A DNA stretch of 64,000 nucleotides from Gammaproteobacteria bacterium (lineage in GTDB: Bacteria > Pseudomonadota > Gammaproteobacteria > Berkiellales > Berkiellaceae): contig JACPOY010000013.1 of assembly GCA_016191245.1 (NCBI GenBank), positions 62,001-126,000 on the forward strand. The letters run 5' to 3'. The stretch's first letter is position 1, and each line of letters opens with the position of its first letter. Under the pieces are notes generated by a model, which saw only the letters and a program-made list of their open reading frames with translations, had not been told where the DNA came from and did no database searches. Made by a program: the position numbers and the translations under genes. This document shows, piece by piece, positions 56,785 to 64,000 of this stretch.

Positions 56785-56817
56785 ATAAATACACAAAACC
56801 ATGCTTTGTGTATTTAT
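56785..56817 (-). promoter_or_regulatory. Hairpin in the leader of gene B
   Basis: TAAATACACAAA (from 56785) pairs with TTTGTGTATTTA (to 56817), 13-bp arms with a 7-base loop. It lies about 10 bases before the ATG at 56775, where it could mask or position the ribosome site. Gene C has a weaker hairpin in the same place. Confidence 0.55.
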
Positions 56818-56872
56818 ATTGAAAAAATTATTTTTGCTATCATGAAAGTTTTGGTAAAAACAACATGACTAA

Positions 56873-56904
56873 TCGAATATAGCCAGATCCCTAGGCAGGT
56901 ATTG
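56873..56904 (-). promoter_or_regulatory. 32-bp block upstream of gene B, shared with gene C
   Basis: Identical to 58463-58494 over 32 bases (core AGCCAGATCCCTAGGCAGG). Both lie about 100 bases before a related gene in the same orientation. A shared TTTGTTAGTTAAC follows upstream. TATATT in the minus-strand reading could be a -10 box, with no good -35. Confidence 0.65.
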
Positions 56905-56972
56905 TTCAGCACATTTGTTAGTTAACCTAACAACAGCAAATAGAGTGTACACGAATCAAAATGATTTATCAA

Positions 56973-56990
56973 GGGCAGCCTTCGCTGCCC
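56973..56990 (-). terminator. Hairpin after gene C
   Basis: GGGCAGC (56973-56979) and GCTGCCC (56984-56990) form a 7-bp GC stem with a CTTC loop, 18 bp past the stop of the frameshifted gene on the minus strand. Few T's follow. Confidence 0.5.
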
Positions 56991-57007
56991 AAGAAATCTC
57001 AGCAAAT

Positions 57008-58349
57008 CTAAATTGTTTTTGCGTTTATTCTAGCGCCATCATTTTCCGAAGATTGAAAATAACTCGCAGGAGGAGGCTGAGTGCTCTTAAGCGACAGTTT
57101 ACGAGAACCGCTTGGCGCGGTTATTTTTACTTGCTGAAATTGAAATGCAATTTCCTTATACCCAGATTCAAAAAGTTCTTCATGTGATGTTTGTTCTTCT
57201 TTTTGCGCTGATAATATTTTAATAGCTGGGGTATTTGGAGAGTGATTTTCCTTTTTTGTAAGTAATGTAGGTGGTAATGATGCTTTCAATGGCGATGTCT
57301 TCGCATGATGATTGAGAGATAATGCTTGAATTTCAGTTAGAACGCCTTTTGCTGGCCGTAAAGCTGTTTTTCGTGTGATAGCCGGTGATAAACAAATCTC
57401 TTGCGGATGAACTTAATGCTGGCAATGAGGATTGCCTAGGGAAATGTGTTGCTGATAATGAAAACTCCCTATGACCTTGATTAGAAAGTCCTTTCTTCAA
57501 TATTGATTTTCGAATATCTAATGTCGCAACCTCTTGCTTTGACGGTGCTAAAAAGTATAACAGCATATCAACATTTGAAGATAATCTGGCTATTTCAGAA
57601 CACCATTGTAAACAATTATTGAGCATGTCCTGCCCCATTATTAATTGTTGAACAAAATCAGGCCCATTCTGAACGCTTTCATCTAATAAGCTAAGGTATA
57701 CGTTTGAGTTAACGATGGAGGATTTAATTTTTACCACATCAATAGGATCAATGATTGAGACTGCGCCTTCTTTGGTTACCAGAAGCTGCAGATCTGCAAT
57801 CCGCAGCGCATTACTTTCAAGTTTATTAATAATATCAAGTAAAGCCTGATGTAATGTTTTAGCAAACTGTTGAACGTGAATAAATAATTCAGCATTATTT
57901 GCAAACATTTTATTAACGCGTTGCTCTATCATGTCTTTATATAAAACCCAAGCCTCACCAGATACTGGTAAGTCTATCCCTAATGCTGCAATCATCAGTT
58001 TGCGTTGCGCTGATTCAAAATCTTTTACATCAATCAGGGTTGCATCAGAGATCCATTGTAATAGCACAGCCTGATAGTCTTGAGGGAGTTCAAATACATC
58101 AGAATAGATCTTGATGGCAGGTAAACCAACGTCTTCAAGTTTCTGTAGAAGCTTTTTCTCTTTGCCTAACATCGTACTTGCTTTAGTACTTGCTACAGCA
58201 TATTCCTGGTTGAGGGGATAGATTGTTTTAAATGAGCCAGATACTGATTTTAAGTTAAATAGTTGTTGTTGATGAGTCTGCAACATTAATTTGATCTCAT
58301 CTACAGGTAAGGGATTTTGTTCAAGCAGTGTAAGCATAGAATCTAACAT
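57008..58349 (-). pseudogene. Kinase-like family protein C, frameshifted
   Basis: Close paralog of B (LLQKLEDVGLPAIKIYSDVF, AVLLQWISDATLIDVKDFES, IADLQLLVTKEGAVSIIDPI). The frame stops at 57333, but the next frame continues as SPAITRKTALRPAKGV to 57008 and matches the B tail. One extra T in the run near 57390-57396 explains the shift. Without it the protein would be 446 residues. It may be an inactive copy or a sequencing/phase change. Confidence 0.7.
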
Positions 58350-58462
58350 TTAATTTTACCCACAGTTAAAAAATGCACAAAACAAACGCTTTCGCTATGC
58401 ATTAATATCAAAAATTTATTGATTGCTGTCATGGCTTTTTTTGATAAAAGCGTGATGACTTG

Positions 58463-58494
58463 TCGAATATAGCCAGATCCCTAGGCAGGTATTG
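58463..58494 (-). promoter_or_regulatory. 32-bp block upstream of gene C
   Basis: Perfect copy of the block at 56873-56904, in the same position relative to its gene, which points to shared regulation or to a duplicated upstream region. Confidence 0.65.
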
Positions 58495-58566
58495 CTTAGC
58501 AATTTGTTAGTTAACAACTAAACAACAAGAAAAGAGTTTACATAATACACCATCACTTTTCAAGGT

Positions 58567-60681
58567 TTAAGCCGGTTTTGGCTGCTCTATTAAACCTTGG
58601 GGCGTAAATACAAAAATACGATCGGCTGATCGAATTGTTTCAGGACGGTGAGCGATGATAATCCGGGTCACTTTCAAATGCTTAATCGCGGCATTGACGG
58701 CTTGCTCTAAGGCTACATCTAAATGACTTGTCGCCTCATCCATAAACAAAATTTTAGGTTGCTTATATAAGGCTCTGGCCAAGACAACGCGTTGTTTTTG
58801 ACCTCCTGATAAAGTCATTCCCATATCACCAATTAAGGTATTGTAACCCATTGGCATCGCCGCAATATCATGCGCAATCACAGCCATTTGAGCGCACTTT
58901 TCAATATGTTGTTGGTCTAAATTGGGATCAAAAAAGCTAATATTTTCGCTGATAGATCCTGATAACAATTGATCATTTTGCATCACAGCTGCAACTTGTG
59001 CTCGAAAATTACTTAAACCTAATCTAGATAATTCGATATCATCGATAAAAACTTTGCCCTTCTCAGGCGCAAATAAACCCATCATGACTTTCATCAATGT
59101 TGTTTTACCACAACCAGAAGGTCCAACTAGTGCTATCGATTCACCGGCATTAATAGTCAGATTAATGTTGTTCAATATATAGGGTTCATTTTCACTGTAA
59201 CGAAAGCTTATGTTTTCAAGTCTAACGGAACCTTTTAAATCTGGGGCTTCTAATAAAGTACCCTCTTGGACTTCTGGTGTTTCTAAAGCGATATCACCAA
59301 GTCGTTCTAAATAAAGACCTAACATTTTCAAATCAATAAAGTTCTCAATTAATGCAACCGCTTTGCCAATAAACTGTGATTTATATGACATGTAGGCATA
59401 TAACATACCAACGGTAAATTGATTGGCTAATACAAATTTCGCTGCAAAATAAATGACGATGATATTTTCAATACCAAATAGCAATGAGTTGATAGATTTA
59501 AATGCTATTGAAAGCTTTTGCATACGAATGCCTGAGTTAATTTTCTCAGCATTACGATTTTGCCATAGCATTTGGCGTTGATTTTCTTTTCCAAAAATCT
59601 TGATACTTTGGGTTGCTCTGATCGTTTCCATGAAATTGGTGTTTTCTTTTGCACCAGCAATAATGGTTTCTTCGGTCAATCCTTTTAATGGACGATACCA
59701 AAGAAAGCGAATAATCCCATAGAAAAACAAAGCAATTAAGGCCAAACAAGCCAAAAATGGAGAGTAAATAAATAACATGATAAGGGTGGCTATCGCCATC
59801 ATGCCATCAACAATTGCTTGAATTAACCCTGTTGTTAATAATTTTTCTATCTGACCTAATGATCCAAAACGTGAAACAATATCCCCAATATGACGTTTTT
59901 CAAAATATGGTAAAGGTAAGCGAATTAAATGACGAAAAAGATTAGTCGCCATTTGAATTGATAGCATACTACTGAAACTCATGAGCAAGATTGAGCGCAA
60001 GGTGGTTGTACCAACCTCAATGACCATGAGTAATAAAAAGCCTAAAGCCAACACTTTCAAGAAATTAACATCGTAACTCGTCAATACATCATCAACGACA
60101 AATTGCATGTACTGCGGGCTAAGAAGCGAGAATAATTGCAACGCAACAGAAAGTAGAAAAACTTGTATCATTGCACGCTTTAGGCCAACGATACGCTCCC
60201 AAAACATCCAAAGCGGAATTTTGCGCACTTCGTCTTTGGGGGTAAATTTTGGTGTAGGAGTTAATTCAAGCGCAACACCAGTAAAATGTTTTGAAACTTC
60301 GGCAATAGTTAATTTGCGCACGCCCTGAGCAGGATCATGGATAACCACATGTTTTTTGCTGACACTTTTAAGTACAACAAAGTGGTTCATATCCCAATGT
60401 AATATTGTTGGGGTACGAAGCTGATCCAGCTGATCAAGTTCCAATCTTAGAGGTCTACATGCAAAATCCATTTTATCGGCTGTTTGCATTAAGGTATGAA
60501 GCGTTGTTCCCCTAAGAGAAATAGGATATTGACGACGCAAGGTATTAAGATCGATATCATGGCCATGAAAACTTGCCACCATAGCAAGACATGCCAGTCC
60601 ACACTCAGCTATTTCAGTTTGTAAAATGACAGGTAACCGATGGCCCCCAGAAAATTTTAACAACTCTAAAGGATTTTGCAT
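58567..60681 (-). CDS. Peptidase-C39 ABC exporter for GG-leader peptides
   Basis: 704 residues in three parts. An N-terminal C39 cysteine peptidase with Cys27 (QTEIAECGLACLAM), His100 (MNHFVVL) and Asp116 (HDPAQG) cuts after Gly-Gly. A six-helix membrane domain follows (about 160-440), then an ABC domain with Walker A GPSGCGKTT, signature LSGGQKQR and Walker B ILFMDEAT. The build is that of CvaB/LagD-type bacteriocin exporters. It overlaps the HlyD-type adaptor gene by 1 bp. Substrate peptides could be those with a GG leader, such as the one at 36625. Confidence 0.9.
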   Translation of the reverse strand: MQNPLELLKFSGGHRLPVILQTEIAECGLACLAMVASFHGHDIDLNTLRRQYPISLRGTTLHTLMQTADKMDFACRPLRLELDQLDQLRTPTILHWDMNHFVVLKSVSKKHVVIHDPAQGVRKLTIAEVSKHFTGVALELTPTPKFTPKDEVRKIPLWMFWERIVGLKRAMIQVFLLSVALQLFSLLSPQYMQFVVDDVLTSYDVNFLKVLALGFLLLMVIEVGTTTLRSILLMSFSSMLSIQMATNLFRHLIRLPLPYFEKRHIGDIVSRFGSLGQIEKLLTTGLIQAIVDGMMAIATLIMLFIYSPFLACLALIALFFYGIIRFLWYRPLKGLTEETIIAGAKENTNFMETIRATQSIKIFGKENQRQMLWQNRNAEKINSGIRMQKLSIAFKSINSLLFGIENIIVIYFAAKFVLANQFTVGMLYAYMSYKSQFIGKAVALIENFIDLKMLGLYLERLGDIALETPEVQEGTLLEAPDLKGSVRLENISFRYSENEPYILNNINLTINAGESIALVGPSGCGKTTLMKVMMGLFAPEKGKVFIDDIELSRLGLSNFRAQVAAVMQNDQLLSGSISENISFFDPNLDQQHIEKCAQMAVIAHDIAAMPMGYNTLIGDMGMTLSGGQKQRVVLARALYKQPKILFMDEATSHLDVALEQAVNAAIKHLKVTRIIIAHRPETIRSADRIFVFTPQGLIEQPKPA

Positions 60682-61928
60682 TACAACTTTCCTTTTAAGC
60701 TGAGAATTGGATCTAATATGCGACTAAACAAAGTTTGTCTTTCTAAGATGATATCGGCTTCTAAAGACATCCCTGCTTGCAAAGGAAACTCTTTTCCGTA
60801 AGCCACCACATGCTGGCTTTTTAAATCGACAGTAATGCGATATACCGGTTCTTTTAAATCTAATGGAATAGGTAATTCTGCAGGTAAAAGCACATGTTTC
60901 GAAATAACACTCACCGTTCCTTCATAAATCCCAAACCGTCGATAAGGAAATGCATCGAATCGAATACGGACAGATTGTCCTGGAGTAATAAAACCTATTG
61001 CTCTAGAGGGTAAAAATAGCTCTGCTTGCATTTGTGCATCTTTAGGAATAATGGCTAAAAGAGGAGTATTGTTATTAGCCATTTGTCCATCTTTAGCTTG
61101 CAACCCTGTGATAGTGCCAGCAATCGGTGAACGGATTTCAAGACCACGTCTACCTTGAATTTCGGCTGTACGTTGTTTGAGTTCAGAAATATTATTTTCT
61201 ATTTCATGAATACGTGATTTTGTTTTCAAAGGTAATTGATCAAGCTCAGATTCAGCCTGAGACAGTGCGTTTTGCTTTGCAGATTTGGTACTTAATAATT
61301 CTTGATAACGTTGTCTTTGTACTAACAACTCTTCATATATTTTTTGATAGTCCATTTGGGATATATTTTTGCTTTCGAGCAATTTTTTTAAAGACTCAAC
61401 CCTAGCTTCTAAAATTTGTACTCTATCTTGTTGAGATTTAATATTTTGAGCAATCTGGCCTAATTCATTTTTTAAGCCTTCCACTTGTGTTTTCAATTGA
61501 GCAGTTTGAGCAACCTCTAACGATTTTTCACTTGTAATGCGTTCCTGTTGATGATCCAAAGTTGATTGCAACTCTTGTAATTGCAAAGTGTCAATATCAC
61601 TGCCACCTTGCACTGAACGTTCAGACAAAATAGTAATTAATGTTTGCCCTTCGACAACATCATCACCTTCACGAACATGAACTTTTGCAATGGTACCTGC
61701 TTGAGGTGCGTATGTTTTTACTATCCCTTTATCAGGTAGTAAATATCCATGCACCGTTTCTTTACGTGCATAAGTGCCCCAAAATAAAATGGCCAAGATG
61801 AGAGCACAAATGACAACAACAACGCTTACAAGCAGAGTTAAAGGCAAAGGCTGGAGTAAAATAACATCGCCGTAAAGTCTGTCTTTACGGTGCTCGAGTG
61901 CTTCTTTTCGAAATAAAGATGATGTCAT
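60681..61928 (-). CDS. HlyD-type membrane-fusion adaptor (CvaA-like)
   Basis: 415 residues. One N-terminal transmembrane helix (VSVVVVICALILAILFWGTY), a biotinyl-lipoyl-like segment (GTIAKVHVREGDDVVEGQTL), a long coiled coil (about 110-250), and a C-terminal beta-barrel with EAD-type end (SLEADIIL). It would link the ABC exporter with an outer-membrane TolC-type channel that is not in this window. It ends on the start of the exporter gene. Confidence 0.93.
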   Translation of the reverse strand: MTSSLFRKEALEHRKDRLYGDVILLQPLPLTLLVSVVVVICALILAILFWGTYARKETVHGYLLPDKGIVKTYAPQAGTIAKVHVREGDDVVEGQTLITILSERSVQGGSDIDTLQLQELQSTLDHQQERITSEKSLEVAQTAQLKTQVEGLKNELGQIAQNIKSQQDRVQILEARVESLKKLLESKNISQMDYQKIYEELLVQRQRYQELLSTKSAKQNALSQAESELDQLPLKTKSRIHEIENNISELKQRTAEIQGRRGLEIRSPIAGTITGLQAKDGQMANNNTPLLAIIPKDAQMQAELFLPSRAIGFITPGQSVRIRFDAFPYRRFGIYEGTVSVISKHVLLPAELPIPLDLKEPVYRITVDLKSQHVVAYGKEFPLQAGMSLEADIILERQTLFSRILDPILSLKGKL

Positions 61929-62019
61929 TATATTTGATGCATTATCACACTTTTGAAATTTGCCACATTATAACTTGTCGGAACATCTTGGGATAGAAAA
62001 AACCGATAAAGTACGCCCT

Positions 62020-62427
62020 CTAATCTCGTTCACCATCATAAGGATAGCGATGAAGCCTGAGATATTGCTCCATGTAGCGATAAGGATAAGGCATTGATCG
62101 GTCAGGATCGCAATAATAGGCCCGACCTTGCGCAGTCGGCCTAAAATTTTCTAGCGGAAGGATACCAGCAGTGGTATCAGCCCAAACAAGATGGGTAGCT
62201 CCAAGTTGTGCAGCTTCATCAAGTGCTTGATATTTTGCATATTGTTCGCCAATTGGTATCGCTAAGACGGGAGATCTTCCTGTCACCCCACCCAAAAATG
62301 CACAATCGGCAACCATCTCGGGATAGGCAGGAATGATTCTTTGAGCTCGTTGGCTAGGTTCTATAGCGCAGCCTAAAGCTGTTATCGCTAAAGAAATGAT
62401 CAGCAATCCCTTAATAGAATATTCCAT
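62020..62427 (-). CDS. DUF4156-like lipoprotein
   Basis: 135 residues with a signal and lipobox (LAITALGC). The mature part has CAFLGGVTG, GATHLVW and AYYCDP, resembling DUF4156/RcsF-type lipoproteins. Probably outer-membrane or periplasmic; function unknown. Confidence 0.75.
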   Translation of the reverse strand: MEYSIKGLLIISLAITALGCAIEPSQRAQRIIPAYPEMVADCAFLGGVTGRSPVLAIPIGEQYAKYQALDEAAQLGATHLVWADTTAGILPLENFRPTAQGRAYYCDPDRSMPYPYRYMEQYLRLHRYPYDGERD

Positions 62428-62466
62428 CTTAGCTCCCCTGAATATTCTCTATATTATAGTGTAAAA

Positions 62467-63840
62467 CTATTTAATTTGATTATCTAAGGGGGAGCCTATT
62501 GGACGACAATATGTTTCTTTTAAAAAGAAAGAAAGAAAGCAAGCTGACAATGTTGCTACAGGTAAGATAAGCATTGCTGTTTGATAACTATCGACACTAT
62601 AGATTTTTGCTTGATCTACAAGTTGACCGTTCCAGGTATAATCCAACACTTTCGCGACAACAACTTGGCAAATTGCAAAAGAGCTTACTAAAAAATTTGT
62701 CACAGCCACAACCGTACCAGACAAGTTCTGAGGACAGTTTTCCCGGCCCACGGCAAAGCAAATAACCTCTGTGCTGGTAACAACCCCAATAAAAAATAAC
62801 AATAATTTCACTTGAAGCAAGGACAGATTCGGACAATATAAAAATATCAATAATAAAATGGTCGACAGCAAAGCCCCGACAATAAGTGGTGTTCGTCGAC
62901 GCTGAATCTTGTCAGAAATATAGCCCGCTAAAGGAGCGCCAACTGCTATACCTAATAAAATCATGGTAACGGCACGAGCTGCATCTTCTGCGCTAAATTG
63001 ATGAATCGTTTGTAAATAAAGCTTGCCCCACAATTCTGGAAATACCATGGTGGGAGTCCACAGCAAGCCACCAATAATGCCGTTAATCCAAATTTGCTTA
63101 TTCTTCATGGAAAAGCGGATTTCTTGCCACAATTGGCTATAACTGCCACAAGCCGCTTTAGCCTGTTCTTGAATGGATGCCCCTTTTAAGTGCGATGGGG
63201 AGTTACGCACAACTAGCCAGATAATAGGAACGAGAATAAAACCGATATAACTAGAGTAGAGAATGGTATCTCGCCAACCAATCTTTTGTATTAGATCGCC
63301 GAGAATAATATCACCCTGCATTGCACCAATCATGCCCAAGGTGGTAGTTAATCCTGAAATCATGGCAAAACGGTTAGGCGGCAACCAATTCGATGCTAGT
63401 TTTAATACGCCCACAAAGGCGAATGCTGATCCAAAGCCAATAGCAAAGCGTCCACTAGCAGCAATCCACCAAGAATCTGTTGCTCCAAATAAGACAGTTC
63501 CAACAGCACAGCAAAAGACTGCCATGGTTAAAATCCATCGCGGACCATAGCGATCCATAAAAAGCCCAACGGGTAATTGCATTGGAGTATACGCGTAATA
63601 ATAAAAGGCACTAAGGTGCCCAACTTGTGTTGCATTAAGGTATTGATTATTGATGCTAAAGGCACGCTGTAGCTCAGGTACCATCAATCCCGGTGTGATG
63701 CGTAATAGATATTCATAGCAATAAAAAGCTGCTGCCAAGCCACAGATGACCCATGGCAAGACATTAATTACGAATGACGATCGTGGCGTCGTATCAAGTG
63801 ATGAAGCGCCAGTTCGTGTTAAGGGAACTTTCCCAGTCAT
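62467..63840 (-). CDS. MFS transporter
   Basis: 457 residues with twelve predicted helices and the family's loop-2/3 motif (GLFMDRYGPRWILTMAVFCC). Related to sugar-phosphate/organic anion or drug transporters; substrate unknown. It stands between an EAL gene and the lipoprotein gene. Confidence 0.9.
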   Translation of the reverse strand: MTGKVPLTRTGASSLDTTPRSSFVINVLPWVICGLAAAFYCYEYLLRITPGLMVPELQRAFSINNQYLNATQVGHLSAFYYYAYTPMQLPVGLFMDRYGPRWILTMAVFCCAVGTVLFGATDSWWIAASGRFAIGFGSAFAFVGVLKLASNWLPPNRFAMISGLTTTLGMIGAMQGDIILGDLIQKIGWRDTILYSSYIGFILVPIIWLVVRNSPSHLKGASIQEQAKAACGSYSQLWQEIRFSMKNKQIWINGIIGGLLWTPTMVFPELWGKLYLQTIHQFSAEDAARAVTMILLGIAVGAPLAGYISDKIQRRRTPLIVGALLSTILLLIFLYCPNLSLLQVKLLLFFIGVVTSTEVICFAVGRENCPQNLSGTVVAVTNFLVSSFAICQVVVAKVLDYTWNGQLVDQAKIYSVDSYQTAMLILPVATLSACFLSFFLKETYCRPIGSPLDNQIK

Positions 63841-63930
63841 TTAACTTTTATATCACCTGTATTTCGTCAAAGGGAAAACTTACGGCATTAGCGAGCGGCG
63901 ATCAAGTGCCCTTTCTCTTTTCTTTGGTAT

Positions 63931-64000
63931 TTACACGTCTAGATCAGTTGGTTTTCCAACAAAATAACCTTGGACTCCATCCACTCTCAATTCTTGTAAA
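63931..64000 (-). CDS. C-terminal end of an EAL-domain protein (partial)
   Basis: The last 22 codons read LQELRVDGVQGYFVGKPTDL and end at TAA 63931-63933; the rest of the gene lies beyond the window. VQGYFVGKP is typical of the end of a c-di-GMP phosphodiesterase (EAL) domain. Confidence 0.75.
   Translation of the reverse strand, partial: LQELRVDGVQGYFVGKPTDLDV

Overview
The window looks like an AT-rich chromosome segment from a host-associated gammaproteobacterium of the Legionellales type (Legionella/Coxiella/Berkiella-like). This is inferred from several signs: the gltA // sdhCDAB-sucABCD block, a bdhA-patD pair as described in Legionella pneumophila, Smc-ScpAB style chromosome segregation genes, and ankyrin-repeat and other large proteins that look like secreted effectors. 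No 16S or marker comparison could be run, so the taxonomic call is tentative.

Region by region. 0-8.6 kb: housekeeping genes (rluB, scpB, scpA, trpS on the minus strand; a yciO-type gene; yciB, bolA) and a ketone-body/lipid group (acetoacetate decarboxylase, patatin-like phospholipase, 3-hydroxybutyrate dehydrogenase). 8.6-20.7 kb: a TCA-cycle block, sdhCDAB followed by sucABCD on the minus strand, with citrate synthase and a galE-like epimerase diverging from it. A hairpin-rich repeat sits between sdhB and sucA. 20.7-28 kb: a zeta-toxin-like kinase, alanine dehydrogenase, two uncharacterised proteins, and a PrsK/PrsR histidine kinase/sigma-54 regulator pair. 28-35 kb: effector-like proteins (a two-domain duplicated protein, an ankyrin protein, a 665-residue helical protein) and an aminoglycoside-phosphotransferase-like kinase. 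35-40.4 kb: a yqhA (UPF0114) gene and a collapsed second copy of it, flanking a PAS-LuxR regulator and a double-glycine-leader (bacteriocin-like) peptide; then a periplasmic msrA, remains of an AbiEii gene and an IS4-type transposase, and a MATE exporter.

40.4-51.4 kb: an integrated genomic island of about 11 kb. It is bounded by a perfect 48-bp direct repeat of the 3' end of tRNA-Glu. It carries a tyrosine integrase, a KilA-N protein, an AlpA-like regulator, a Toprim primase and a DUF927 ATPase, but no capsid or tail genes, so it resembles a P4-like satellite or integrative plasmid. Four uncharacterised membrane or lipoprotein genes and an XRE regulator form its cargo. Candidate iterons lie beside the primase genes.

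51.4-64 kb: tRNA-Glu, tRNA-Ala and gltX; a LysE-type exporter and a PAP2 phosphatase; three paralogous proteins with a weak kinase-like signature, one of them frameshifted; a C39-peptidase ABC exporter with its HlyD-type adaptor; a DUF4156-like lipoprotein; an MFS transporter; and the end of an EAL-domain gene. The most notable theme is the possible link between the double-glycine peptide at 36.6 kb and the complete microcin-V-type processing exporter at 58.6-61.9 kb, with the tRNA-Glu island lying between them.
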